DNA of 64,000 bases from Qipengyuania flava (lineage in GTDB: Bacteria > Pseudomonadota > Alphaproteobacteria > Sphingomonadales > Sphingomonadaceae): assembly GCF_019448255.1 (NCBI RefSeq), contig NZ_CP080410.1:1736001-1800000 (forward strand), read 5' to 3'. Shown here in pieces: positions 28,735 to 37,495 of the stretch (positions within the stretch are counted from its first letter, which is position 1; every line of letters begins with the position of its first letter). Under the pieces are notes generated by a model, which searched no databases, was not told where the DNA came from, and worked only from the letters and a program-made list of their open reading frames with translations. The position numbers were made by a program, and so were the translations under genes.

Positions 28735-29607
28735 TCAGCTCTCCTGCTGGCGCGCGAAATAGGCGCGGATGGCGCGGGTCATGACTTCGGCGAAACGGGC
28801 CTGCCCCTCGGCGGAGGCGAGCCGCTGCGCGTCTGCCTCGTTGGTGATGAACCCGCTTTCGAACAGCACGGAGGGCACATCGGGCGCGCGCAGCACCTTC
28901 AGGGCCGCGGAACGGCGCGGCTGCGGATGGAATCGGATCGCTCCCTCGCCCTCGCGCCGGATAAGCCGGGCGAATTCGTCCGATTGCTCCTGCGTGCGCC
29001 GTTGGGAGAGCTCGACCAGGATCGTGCTCACCGCATCGCTCTGCCCGCCGACATCGACCCCGTTCAACCGGTCGGTCGCGTTCTCGCGCTCGGCAAAGCG
29101 CGCCGCCGCCTCGCTCGAGGCCTGGTTGGACAGCGTGTAGATGCTCGCCCCCGTCACCTCGGCCGCTTCGCCCGCGCTATCGGCGTGGATCGACAGGAAA
29201 AGGTCCGCATCGAGCCGTCGGGCAATTTCGACCCGCTCTGCGTGGACGAGGTAGCGATCGTCTTCACGGGTCAGGGCTACGCGCACACCCCCTTCCTTTT
29301 CCAGCGCGTCGCGCAATGCGCGCGCGAGGCCCAGCACGATCGTCTTTTCGCGGTAGCCCTGCCCGGATGCGCCCGGATCATGGCCGCCATGCCCGGCGTC
29401 GATCACCACCAGCGGCAGCCCCTCTTCGCCCGCAACCTCAGGCAAGGCGGTGGGCGCATCCGCCTCGGGCAAGGCCACGCGCAGCACGTATCCGCGGCCG
29501 ATTTCCGGCACCGGAATCCGCTGCGCGGTCAGCACCAAGCCCACAACCAGCACAAGAGGCAGCAGGATCAACAGGAGGATTTGCACCCGGGTCGACATCG
29601 AGCGCAT
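28735..29607 (-). CDS. N-acetylmuramoyl-L-alanine amidase (Amidase_3)
   Basis: Zinc enzyme that cuts the peptide off glycan strands in the periplasm. It has 290 residues from the ATG at 29607: a membrane anchor or signal at about residues 8-28 and a C-terminal Amidase_3 domain starting at VVIDAGHGGHDPGASG. Zinc ligands are H73 in DAGHGG, E87 in YREKT and the histidine in FLSIHADS; the catalytic glutamate is in LFESGFITNEADA. The start could instead be the ATG at 29598. Placement beside mrcA and divergent from rne is the usual order in this group. Confidence 0.93.
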   Translation of the reverse strand: MRSMSTRVQILLLILLPLVLVVGLVLTAQRIPVPEIGRGYVLRVALPEADAPTALPEVAGEEGLPLVVIDAGHGGHDPGASGQGYREKTIVLGLARALRDALEKEGGVRVALTREDDRYLVHAERVEIARRLDADLFLSIHADSAGEAAEVTGASIYTLSNQASSEAAARFAERENATDRLNGVDVGGQSDAVSTILVELSQRRTQEQSDEFARLIRREGEGAIRFHPQPRRSAALKVLRAPDVPSVLFESGFITNEADAQRLASAEGQARFAEVMTRAIRAYFARQQES

Positions 29608-30050
29608 GGTTAGGGCGTTGTTATCGAATGACGCAATATGGTTGCCGTGTGAAACCCACGGTGCTAGCGAGCATCTCATCGGTTTTTACGATGCCTCCGA
29701 TCGGCGCGAGAGTGACGCGACGAAGAGGGACAGCGGAAAAAGCCGTTCTTTTTCAGGCGGCAGCGGCTCTCCCGCTCACGCCCCACGATAACACAGGTTG
29801 ATGCCGGACATGGCCCGTTCCACCCCGATACAAAGCGCACAGGCACCCGCCTTTGCCGCCGTATCGGACCATTCAGCGCAGGTTTTGCGCAAGGCCAGTC
29901 CCGCAGTCACGAATACCCGGCCGCTCGCACGAAGCGACGATGGCCGGTTCGCAAACACCGCGATGCTCGGACCGGGCCGCGGATTTTCCAACATGATGCG
30001 CCGCGATGCCGCAGGGTCAGCCCTGAACGCTCGCGGCTGGAGACTTATCA
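29608..30050. other. long intergenic region with the rne leader
   Basis: A 443-base stretch between divergent amidase and rne genes with no convincing coding frame. Short frames on both strands (for example 29776-30051 minus) are Arg/Ser-rich, overlap rne, and lack a ribosome site. It must hold promoters for both sides, and most of it is probably a long 5' untranslated leader of rne; RNase E commonly controls its own mRNA through its leader. Confidence 0.6.
29736..29754 (+). promoter_or_regulatory. A/U-rich hairpin in the probable rne leader
   Basis: GAAAAAG-CCGTT-CTTTTTC is a perfect 7-bp stem with a 5-base loop in otherwise GC-rich DNA, about 300 bases before rne. An A/U-rich stem is a plausible site for RNase E feedback cleavage, or a weak terminator for an upstream leader transcript. 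Function is inferred only. Confidence 0.4.
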
Positions 30051-32744
30051 ATGGCCACGCGCATGCTAATCGATGCGCGCCACCAGGAAGAAACCCGGGT
30101 GGCGGTAGTCAAGAGCAACCGGATTGAGGAATTCGATTTCGAATCTGCCGATCACAAGCAGATCAAAGGCAATATCTATCTAGCAAAAGTCACGAGGGTC
30201 GAACCCTCGCTCCAGGCAGCGTTCGTCGATTTCGGCGGCAATCGCCACGGCTTCCTCGCCTTCAGCGAAATCCACCCCGACTACTACCAGATTCCCAAGG
30301 AAGACCGCGACGCCCTGCTCGCCGCCGAAGCCGAAGCGGCCGAGGAAGAGCAGCGTCTGCGTGACGAGGAAGAACAGCGCGGCGAAATGCCGGGCGAGGA
30401 ATACGACGCCGAGGACGAAAGCTCCGAAGCGCTCGCCGAAGATCTCGCCGAAGACGGCCTCGAGGAAGTCGACACCTCCGACAAGGACGATGTCGCCACG
30501 ATCGAGGAAGGTCATCTCGACAAGGATGATGACGACGAGGACGACGACAGCGACGACGATGAAGAATCGTCCGAGGACGACGACAGCGTTGACAAGCCCA
30601 AGGGCCGTCGTGGCCGCGGCCGTGGTCGCGGGCGTCGGCAGGGCAAGGGTCGCACCCGTGCCAAGGAAGTCGACGAAGCGCGCGCCAAGCGCATGGCGCT
30701 GCGTCGCCGCTACAAGATCCAGGACGTCATCCAGCGCCGCCAGGTGCTGCTCGTCCAGGTCGTGAAGGAAGAGCGCGGCAACAAGGGCGCGGCCCTCACC
30801 ACCTATCTCAGCCTCGCCGGCCGCTACACGGTGCTCATGCCGAACAGCAGCCACGGCGGCGGCATTTCGCGCAAGATTTCCAGCGCCTCGGACCGCAAGC
30901 GCCTGAAGCAGGTCGTTTCCGACCTCAGTTTGCCGCGCACCATGGGCCTGATCGTCCGCACGGCGGGCCTCAGCCGCACCAAGACCGAAATCAAGCGCGA
31001 CTTCGACTATCTCGCCCGCCTGTGGGACGAGATCCGCGAGCGCACGCTGTCGTCGGCGGCCCCGGCCCTGATCCATTCGGACAGCGACCTCATCAAGCGC
31101 GCGATCCGCGACATCTACAACCGCGAGATCGAGGAAGTCGTCGTCGAAGGTGAAGACGGCTACAAATCCGCCAAGCAGTTCATGAAACTGCTGATGCCAA
31201 GCCATGCGCGCCGGGTGAAGCAGTATTCCGATCCCGTGCCGCTGTTCCAACGCTACGGCGCGGAAGACCAGCTCAAGGCCATGTACGACCCCGTAGTGCA
31301 GCTAAAATCGGGCGGCTATCTGGTCATCAACCCGACCGAAGCGCTGGTGTCGATCGACATCAACTCGGGCCGCTCCACCAAGGAGCACAATATCGAGCAG
31401 ACCGCGCTGCACACCAATCTGGAGGCTGCACGCGAGATCGCCCGCCAGCTGCGCCTGCGCGACATGGCCGGCCTCGTCGTCATCGACTTCATCGACCAGG
31501 AGCACCACTCCAACACCCGCAAGGTCGAGAAGGCGATGAAGGAAGCGCTGAAGAACGACCGCGCCCGCATCCAGGTGGGCCGCATCTCGAGCTTCGGCCT
31601 GATGGAAATGAGCCGCCAGCGCCTGCGCACCGGCGTGCTCGAAGCGACTACGCGCGAATGCCCGCATTGCGACGGCACCGGCCTCGTGCGCACCGCCTCC
31701 AGCGCCGGCCTGTCCGCGCTGCGCCTGATCGAGGACGAAGCGGCCAAGGGCAAGGGTTCGACCATTCGCCTTGCGGCCAGCACCGAAGCGGCGGTTTACC
31801 TGCTCAACGAAAAGCGTGCCGATCTCATGGAGATCGAGGAACGCTATCACGTGTCCGTCGAAGTCGTCCCCGAGGGCGAGGACGAAGGCGCGAAGATGAC
31901 CGTGTCGAGCCACGGCCCCAAGCCCAAGGACGCGCCGAAGTTCGACGCCATCCTCGACGACGAGGACGAGGATGAGGACATCGTCGACGAGGCGGATGAA
32001 GACGATGGCGAGGACGACCGTCCCCGCAAGAAGCGCCGTCGCCGCCGTGGCGGCCGCGGGCGCAACAAGAACCGCCAGCGCGACGACGCCAGCGATCAGG
32101 ACGAAGATGAGGAGGAAACCTCCGACGCCGAATCCGATGAAAGCGAGGATGGCGAAGACAAGCCGAAGAAGCGTCGCCGCCGCGGCGGTCGTCGTCGGGG
32201 TGGTCGCGGTCGTGGCCGCAAAACCGACGAAGTAACCGCCGAAGACGCCGAGAACCTCGAAGAGGTCTCCGAAGCGGTGGTCGATGACATGGCCGTCGTG
32301 GCTGGGCCCGACGATTCGCCCGAAACCGCCGAGGCGGTAGCGGACGCGGATGCAGCGGCAGAGGAAGAATCGCCCAAGCCGAAGAAGAAGCGCGCCCCGC
32401 GCAAGAAGAAGGCTGACGCTGAAGCCGAGACGGAAACCGCAGATACGACGGAAGCCGAAGCCGAGGAGAAGCCCAAGAAGAAGCGGGCTCCGCGCAAGAA
32501 GAAGGCGGACACCGCCGAGGAAGCCGCTCCCGAGGCGGAAGCTGAAGCCGCTCCGGCCGAAGAAAAGCCCAAGCGTACGCGCCGCAAGCCTGCCGCGAAG
32601 AAGGCCAAGCCGGCTGAAGAGGCCGTGGCCGAAGAACCCGCTGCAGCCGAAGAACCGGCTCCCGCAGCACAGGCTGACGATGCAAGCGAAGAACCCGCCA
32701 AGCCCAAGCGCGGCTGGTGGCAGCGTACCTTCGGCGACGAATAA
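30051..32744 (+). CDS. rne: ribonuclease E
   Basis: Essential endoribonuclease for mRNA turnover and rRNA/tRNA maturation, on the inner face of the membrane or in a degradosome. The 897-residue protein has an S1 domain beginning at about residue 36 that is split by a 140-residue insert at about 82-220 (acidic, then RGRRGRGRGRGRRQ basic). The 5' sensor and DNase I-like domains follow, with magnesium-binding D436 (SIDINSGR) and D479 (VVIDFID), and the zinc link C537-x2-C540 (CPHCDG). From about 640 on it is disordered, with basic RRRRRGG blocks and acidic runs, and ends in RGWWQRTFGDE. Confidence 0.96.
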   Translation: MATRMLIDARHQEETRVAVVKSNRIEEFDFESADHKQIKGNIYLAKVTRVEPSLQAAFVDFGGNRHGFLAFSEIHPDYYQIPKEDRDALLAAEAEAAEEEQRLRDEEEQRGEMPGEEYDAEDESSEALAEDLAEDGLEEVDTSDKDDVATIEEGHLDKDDDDEDDDSDDDEESSEDDDSVDKPKGRRGRGRGRGRRQGKGRTRAKEVDEARAKRMALRRRYKIQDVIQRRQVLLVQVVKEERGNKGAALTTYLSLAGRYTVLMPNSSHGGGISRKISSASDRKRLKQVVSDLSLPRTMGLIVRTAGLSRTKTEIKRDFDYLARLWDEIRERTLSSAAPALIHSDSDLIKRAIRDIYNREIEEVVVEGEDGYKSAKQFMKLLMPSHARRVKQYSDPVPLFQRYGAEDQLKAMYDPVVQLKSGGYLVINPTEALVSIDINSGRSTKEHNIEQTALHTNLEAAREIARQLRLRDMAGLVVIDFIDQEHHSNTRKVEKAMKEALKNDRARIQVGRISSFGLMEMSRQRLRTGVLEATTRECPHCDGTGLVRTASSAGLSALRLIEDEAAKGKGSTIRLAASTEAAVYLLNEKRADLMEIEERYHVSVEVVPEGEDEGAKMTVSSHGPKPKDAPKFDAILDDEDEDEDIVDEADEDDGEDDRPRKKRRRRRGGRGRNKNRQRDDASDQDEDEEETSDAESDESEDGEDKPKKRRRRGGRRRGGRGRGRKTDEVTAEDAENLEEVSEAVVDDMAVVAGPDDSPETAEAVADADAAAEEESPKPKKKRAPRKKKADAEAETETADTTEAEAEEKPKKKRAPRKKKADTAEEAAPEAEAEAAPAEEKPKRTRRKPAAKKAKPAEEAVAEEPAAAEEPAPAAQADDASEEPAKPKRGWWQRTFGDE
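32376..32417 (+). repeat. 42-base direct repeat in rne, copy 1
   Basis: Encodes KPKKKRAPRKKKAD in the disordered C-terminal part of RNase E. A second copy coding the same 14 residues lies at 32469-32510 with synonymous changes. Basic repeats of this type bind RNA or membrane. Confidence 0.75.
32469..32510 (+). repeat. 42-base direct repeat in rne, copy 2
   Basis: Second copy of the KPKKKRAPRKKKAD-coding repeat, 51 bases after the end of copy 1. Synonymous differences show that the protein sequence, not just the DNA, has been kept. Confidence 0.75.
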
Positions 32745-32769
32745 GCGCGATTGCCTGGCGAACTAAAGG

Positions 32770-32801
32770 GGGCGTCGGACCAGCGGTCCGGCGCCCTTTT
32801 T
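32770..32801 (+). terminator. strong intrinsic terminator after rne
   Basis: GGGCGTCGGACC pairs with GGTCCGGCGCCC over 12 bp (one G-U) around an AGC loop and is followed by TTTTT. It starts 26 bases after the rne stop. The stop of the convergent methyltransferase lies in the U-run, so the hairpin may also serve the opposite strand, where CCCCTTTAG follows. Confidence 0.92.
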
Positions 32802-33429
32802 ACGCCTTGCGGGCGACGCCCCACTCCATCCAGCCAAGGACCTTGGGCGTCTTCTTGAGATAGGCCTGCCCAAGGGGCTCGACCGCGAACCCGGCCCCGC
32901 GCAGCGCCGAGCCGATCGGGCGGGTCAGATGGCAGCCGCCCGCCATGGGCTTCCACACCGGCTCCACCCAATCCTGCCAGCGCGCCACCGAGGCATCGGG
33001 TGCACGCCCATGCTCGAGGAACAACAGCCTGCCGCTGGGCGCCAGGATGCGCCGCATTTCGGAAAGCACCTTGTCCGGGTCATCGACCGAACACAGCGTG
33101 TAGGTGCACACCACCGTGTCAAACGAGCCGTCCGGAAACGGGATCGCCTCGCCCACGCCTTGCCGGATATCGTGCTCCCAACCGTTCGCCCTCGCCCGGT
33201 CACGGGCGCCGTCGAGCAGCTTTTCGTGCGGATCGATCCCGGCGAAACTGGTTATCCGGTCGGTGTCGTAGAGCGCCTGGTTGAGGCCGCCTCCGCAGCC
33301 GATCTCGAAAACCCGGCCGCGTGCAAGAGGCACGACCTGGCGGCGCCTTTTCTCGATTCCCTCTTGTCCGCAGGCCGCCGTGATCAAACGCGGCATGATA
33401 TGCCTGTCGTACCAAGTTTTCAGTCCCAC
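32800..33429 (-). CDS. class I SAM-dependent methyltransferase
   Basis: A 209-residue small-molecule or lipid methyltransferase of the UbiE/Methyltransf_11 type. Motif I is VFEIGCGGGLNQALYD near residue 40, with AGIDPHEKLLDGARDRA, FDTVVCTYTLCSVDD and GRLLFLEHGRAPD following in order. It starts at GTG (33429) with GGAGGG about 8 bases upstream. The DWVEPVWKPMAGGCHLTRP segment is typical of a subgroup annotated only as methyltransferase. Substrate unknown; it is divergent from the ATP-grasp pair. Confidence 0.88.
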   Translation of the reverse strand: MGLKTWYDRHIMPRLITAACGQEGIEKRRRQVVPLARGRVFEIGCGGGLNQALYDTDRITSFAGIDPHEKLLDGARDRARANGWEHDIRQGVGEAIPFPDGSFDTVVCTYTLCSVDDPDKVLSEMRRILAPSGRLLFLEHGRAPDASVARWQDWVEPVWKPMAGGCHLTRPIGSALRGAGFAVEPLGQAYLKKTPKVLGWMEWGVARKA

Positions 33430-33574
33430 GGCGCAAGACCCTCCAATTGCGCGACAATTTCAAGGTATCGTGTTTCTGCCGCACGACAAGCGGATTCTTG
33501 AGGGCAACAAACCGCTGGCGACCGCGGATTTCCGGGCCTAAGCCGCCTGCAAAACCAAAAACGGGTATCGCCAC

Positions 33575-34606
33575 ATGACCACTAACCTCGCGCCGCTGCG
33601 CCTCCCAGACGAGGCAAAGAACCGCATCCGCACCCTCTTCATGGCCAAGCACGCCCTGTTTGGCGGGGGCATGCATCCCGAAGACGGCAACCACGCGATC
33701 TATCATCACGAGGTGCGGACCACGCTGGAAGGGCTCGGCCTGAACCTTGCGCTGGCCAACACCTACGAGGTCTTGTTTGAGAAGCCCGACGCAGATTTCG
33801 TCTTCCCGCTGCTCAACCGCGGCGGCTTCGTGAACAGCGAGATGCTGATCCCGATCTTGTGCAACAAGCATGGCCTGCCCTACCTCGGCGCCATGCCGTT
33901 CCTGCGCGGGCTCGGCGATGACAAGTCGGTATCGAAGCTGGTGTGCGATCATGCAGGCGTCCCGACCGCGCCGTGGTTCTGCTACCGCCGCGGCGCGCCC
34001 TTGCTCGAAGCGGACCTGCCCGCCAAGGACGCCGGGCGCTGGGTCATCAAGCCCAATGCCTCGTCGGCCAGCTGGGGCATCTCCGATGCGCACGACTGGA
34101 CAACCGTCGCCAACGCAGTGCGCCTCATCCATGGCGAAGGCCACGACGCAATCGTCGAGCCCTATCTGGACGGTTACGACGTGCAATGCGCCTTCATCAC
34201 CATGCATGGCGAACCGGTGGCCCTGCCCATGCTGTGGTACGAACGCGAGGATACGCAGCGCCTGTGGACCTATTACGAGAAGCGCGATCTCGTGCAGAAC
34301 AGCGAAAAGTCCGCGCTCAAGCGTTTCGACGATCCTGAGATCGCTCCGCGTATCGAGGCCATGGCGCACAAGGTCGCCAAGGAATTCACGCCCTTCGACT
34401 ACGGTCGCATCGAGTTCCGCTACGATCCCAAATCCGGAGCGATCAACTTCATCGAAATCAACCTCAACTGCAATCTGTGGTCGGAAAAGGTGATGGCCAA
34501 GGCTGCCGCTGTGGCCGGCTTCAGCCATGCCGACCTCCTCGAAACGCTGCTGGCGGAAGCCTGGCATCGCGAAGGGCTGGTGACCGCGAGAAGCCTGGCG
34601 GCCTAG
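33575..34606 (+). CDS. ATP-grasp ligase, D-alanine--D-alanine ligase-like, first of a coupled pair
   Basis: A 343-residue enzyme with an ATP-grasp domain: GRWVIKPNASSASWGIS is the ATP-binding strand-loop with the conserved lysine, AIVEPYLDGYDVQCAFI the next strand, and DYGRIEFRYDPKSGAINFIEINLNCNLWS contains the metal-binding E-x-N pair. These enzymes join a carboxylate to an amine using ATP. It is shorter and divergent from true Ddl, and no ddl context exists (no mur genes), so it probably makes another dipeptide or amide. The stop TAG shares a base with the GTG of the second ligase (TAGTG), so they are translated together. The promoter must lie in the 145 bases upstream. Confidence 0.8.
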   Translation: MTTNLAPLRLPDEAKNRIRTLFMAKHALFGGGMHPEDGNHAIYHHEVRTTLEGLGLNLALANTYEVLFEKPDADFVFPLLNRGGFVNSEMLIPILCNKHGLPYLGAMPFLRGLGDDKSVSKLVCDHAGVPTAPWFCYRRGAPLLEADLPAKDAGRWVIKPNASSASWGISDAHDWTTVANAVRLIHGEGHDAIVEPYLDGYDVQCAFITMHGEPVALPMLWYEREDTQRLWTYYEKRDLVQNSEKSALKRFDDPEIAPRIEAMAHKVAKEFTPFDYGRIEFRYDPKSGAINFIEINLNCNLWSEKVMAKAAAVAGFSHADLLETLLAEAWHREGLVTARSLAA

Positions 34607-35772
34607 TGAAGCGACTTTACGATCTTCTCCGGCTGAACTTCGCGCTCTATCCCGGCATTATCGCCTTTCGCTCCGCCGACTTCCTTCACCCGCACTACGA
34701 AAGGCGCAAGGCCGCCCAGGGCCCCTTGCGCATCGCATTCAACGCGCTGATCTGGTGCATCTGGTGGCTGTGGGTACCCCTGCGCGCGCGCCGCATTGCT
34801 GCGGCATGGAACAAGGAAAAGGCGTGGATCACCGAAGCCACACGCGTGGGGCGGGCATGGTTTTACGACCCCAACGACCTTGCCCTTTTCTCCTTGCTCG
34901 AAAACGGCGGGCTTGAGACCCATCAGAGGCGGTTCGAGCAGGCAAGCGTCATCCGGGCGATGGAAAGCGCGGCTACCGATCATCCGGCCGACCTCCTCGA
35001 CAAGGCCCGGTTCCAGGCGCGCTGCGAAGCGCTGGGACTGGCCGTGCCGCGCCTCGCCGCGCGGATCACCGATGGGCGAATCGAGTGGCTCGACCGCGCA
35101 CCCGAGCGGTTTCTTGCCAAACCGGTTCGCGGGAGCGGCGGCGTGGGCATTCTCGCCTTCGAGCGAAGCGACTTCTGCGGCGACGCCGTGCCCGAGGCAC
35201 TTCTCCGCGGCGACTTCCTCTTGCAGGAACGCCTGGCGCCCCACCCCGACCTGGTGCCGCTGACCTTCGACGTCCTTGCAACCGCCCGGATAGTCACCGT
35301 GCTCGACGAAGACGGCGCTCCCGAAATCGTCTTTGCCGGGATGCGGTTTGCCGGGCGCGCCGACGCGATTGTCGACAACGGCCACCAAGGCGGCTTCGGG
35401 GCGCCGATCGACCTTGCCAGCGGGACACTTGGCAAGGGCGTGGTGGTCGCCGGTCCGGCGGAATTCAACAGCCATCCTGCTACCGGCGCCCCGATTACCG
35501 GCACGCCGGTTCCAAACTGGCAGGCGACGAAGGATCTCACTCTGGACGCGCATCGCTCGCTCGCCCGCGATCAGGTGATCATTGGGTGGGATCTCGGTCT
35601 TTCGGACCGCGGCCCGGTGCTGATCGAGGCGAACCAGCGACCCGCCGTGCGGCTGACCCAGCGCCTCTTGCGCAAAGGCATCGGCGCTACCCGCTATGGT
35701 GAGCTGGTACGGCACCACCTCGAACGTGCGCCAGCGCAGAACGGGCGAAGGCGCCTGCTGCTCGAAGGCTAG
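34606..35772 (+). CDS. ATP-grasp protein of the sugar-transfer-associated type, second of a coupled pair
   Basis: A 388-residue protein from the GTG at 34606 (MKRLYDLLRLNFALYPG). A hydrophobic stretch near residues 40-55 (LIWCIWWLWVPLRARRIAAA) may touch the membrane. The ATP-grasp fold is recognised from LLDKARFQARCEALGLAVPRLA, FLAKPVRGSGGVGILAF, DFLLQERLAPH and VLIEANQRPAVRLTQ. It matches the family called sugar-transfer-associated ATP-grasp, in which many members lie in polysaccharide loci. Start choice follows the stop-start overlap; a longer upstream frame overlaps the first ligase. It ends in a shared CTAG with the convergent SDR. Confidence 0.78.
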   Translation: MKRLYDLLRLNFALYPGIIAFRSADFLHPHYERRKAAQGPLRIAFNALIWCIWWLWVPLRARRIAAAWNKEKAWITEATRVGRAWFYDPNDLALFSLLENGGLETHQRRFEQASVIRAMESAATDHPADLLDKARFQARCEALGLAVPRLAARITDGRIEWLDRAPERFLAKPVRGSGGVGILAFERSDFCGDAVPEALLRGDFLLQERLAPHPDLVPLTFDVLATARIVTVLDEDGAPEIVFAGMRFAGRADAIVDNGHQGGFGAPIDLASGTLGKGVVVAGPAEFNSHPATGAPITGTPVPNWQATKDLTLDAHRSLARDQVIIGWDLGLSDRGPVLIEANQRPAVRLTQRLLRKGIGATRYGELVRHHLERAPAQNGRRRLLLEG

Positions 35773-36494
35773 GCGGGAATTTTCTCGCCCTTCCAGTCGA
35801 ACACCGCGCCGCTGTCCTCGGGACCGATCGTGTCGAGCACCCCGAGAAGGTGTTCGGCAGCCGTGCCGGGTTCGGTCAGCTGACCCTCGGGCAGGTTCGA
35901 CTGGAACGGCTCCGAAAGGCGTGTGTCGACTGTGCCGGGATGCAAGCCCACGACGGATGCCTGCTTGTGCGTGCGCCCCAGCTCGATGGCGAAGTTCTTC
36001 AACAGCATGTTGAGCGCCGCCTTGCTCGCGCGGTAGCTGTGCCACCCGCCAAGGCCGTTGTCCGAGATCGAGCCCACTCGCGCCGACAAGGCCGCGAAAA
36101 CCGCGCGATCGCGGCGCGGGAACAGCGGCAGCATATGCTTGGCAACCAGCGCGGGCCCGATGGTGTTGAGGCGAAAGACCTCTTCCATCGCGGCGCCGTC
36201 GATCTGCTTGAAGGTGCGTTCCGGCCCGGTGCCGTCAGCGAGCGTCAGCACGCCGCTCGCTACGATGACAAGATCGGGTGGTGTGTCCGCCATGGCCTTC
36301 GCTGCCTCGGCGATCGAGGTTTCGTCAGCAAGGTCGAAACGGAAACCGGTGAGCCGGTCGTCCGCCACCTCACCCGAACGGCTGCCCGCCCACACCTGCG
36401 TCCCGCAGTTGGCGAGCGCCATGCACAGCGCCTTGCCGATCCCGCCACTCGCGCCGAATACGGCGGCGCGCTCAAAGCTCTTTCCTGCAGCCAT
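35769..36494 (-). CDS. short-chain dehydrogenase/reductase
   Basis: A 241-residue NAD(P)-dependent SDR. The cofactor loop is FGASGGIGKALCMALA at the N-terminus; the catalytic tyrosine-lysine pair is in YRASKAALN, with the serine in LSARVGSI upstream. The HPGTVDTRLSEPF segment resembles CsgA/C-factor-type SDRs. Substrate unknown. It reads towards the ATP-grasp pair and away from sdhB, so is a single-gene unit. Confidence 0.88.
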   Translation of the reverse strand: MAAGKSFERAAVFGASGGIGKALCMALANCGTQVWAGSRSGEVADDRLTGFRFDLADETSIAEAAKAMADTPPDLVIVASGVLTLADGTGPERTFKQIDGAAMEEVFRLNTIGPALVAKHMLPLFPRRDRAVFAALSARVGSISDNGLGGWHSYRASKAALNMLLKNFAIELGRTHKQASVVGLHPGTVDTRLSEPFQSNLPEGQLTEPGTAAEHLLGVLDTIGPEDSGAVFDWKGEKIPA

Positions 36495-36708
36495 CGTACC
36501 GTCCTAGACCCCTCGCCCATGCCTCCGGTTCCCGCCAAGACCCGTGAATTCGTGCGCTTTTCGCCCTCAAGCGCGTTTTCGCGCAGGAGCGTGTTCCATG
36601 TGTTCCATCCTGTTGGACGGGCATTGCGGGAAATGCGTCATACTCGGTCTTGCGCCCCCCGCCCGAACCGCTAGATGGGTTTCTCAAAGCAACAGGACTG
36701 ACAGCGTA

Positions 36709-37491
36709 ATGGCGACCTTCACCCTTCCGAAGAACTCGAAGATCACCGGCAAGAGCCGCTCGCACAAGGCCGAAAGCGGCGGTCGCCTCAAGACGTTCAA
36801 GATCTATCGCTACGATCCGGACAGCGGCGAAAACCCGCGTTACGACACCTTCGAGCTCGACCTCGACGATTGCGGCCCGATGGTCCTCGACGCGCTGTTC
36901 AAGATCAAGAACGAGATCGATCCCACGCTGACCTTCCGCCGCTCGTGCCGCGAAGGCATCTGCGGGTCCTGCTCGATGAACCTCAACGGCAAGAACGGCC
37001 TCGCCTGCACCACCGCTATCGAGGACCTGAAGGGTGAAATCCGCATCACCCCGCTGCCGAGCATGGACGTGATCAAGGACCTCGTCCCCGATTTCACGCA
37101 CTTTTACGCGCAATACGCCAGCATCCGTCCCTGGCTGCAGACCGTCTCGACCACGCCCTCGGGCAAGGAACGCCTGCAGTCGCCCGAACAGCGCGAGAAG
37201 CTGGACGGCCTTTACGAGTGCATCCTGTGCGCCTGCTGCTCGACCTCGTGCCCGAGCTACTGGTGGAATTCGGACAAGTTCCTGGGCCCGGCGATCCTGC
37301 TGCAGGCCTATCGCTGGCTTGCCGACAGCCGCGACGAGATGACCGGTGAACGGCTCGATCAGCTGGAAGACCCCTTCCGCCTCTATCGTTGCCACACGAT
37401 CATGAACTGCGCGAACGTCTGCCCCAAGGGACTCAGCCCGGCCAAGGCGATCGCCGAAACCAAGAAGATGATGGCCGAACGCGCCATCTGA
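36709..37491 (+). CDS. sdhB: succinate dehydrogenase iron-sulfur subunit
   Basis: Carries three iron-sulfur clusters that pass electrons from succinate to quinone in complex II. The ATG at 36709 (MATFTLPKN) gives 260 residues. All ligand motifs are present: [16 protein letters not shown] for 2Fe-2[18 protein letters not shown] for 4Fe-4S, and [15 protein letters not shown] for 3Fe-4S. No sdhC, sdhD or sdhA gene lies upstream in this window; the neighbour is an SDR on the opposite strand. Confidence 0.97.
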   Translation: MATFTLPKNSKITGKSRSHKAESGGRLKTFKIYRYDPDSGENPRYDTFELDLDDCGPMVLDALFKIKNEIDPTLTFRRSCREGICGSCSMNLNGKNGLACTTAIEDLKGEIRITPLPSMDVIKDLVPDFTHFYAQYASIRPWLQTVSTTPSGKERLQSPEQREKLDGLYECILCACCSTSCPSYWWNSDKFLGPAILLQAYRWLADSRDEMTGERLDQLEDPFRLYRCHTIMNCANVCPKGLSPAKAIAETKKMMAERAI

Positions 37492-37495
37492 TCCC

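Noticed and set aside
26133..28784. An 883-codon plus-strand frame opposite mrcA
   Set aside because: Lies opposite a complete PBP1A with all catalytic motifs; composition is that of a mirror frame.
29776..30051. A 91-codon minus-strand frame upstream of rne
   Set aside because: No ribosome site, Arg/Ser-rich product without hydrophobic core, and it sits where a leader is expected.
33575..34606. Calling the first ATP-grasp gene ddl
   Set aside because: The fold fits but length, sequence and context (no mur or fts genes) do not support a cell-wall D-Ala-D-Ala ligase.
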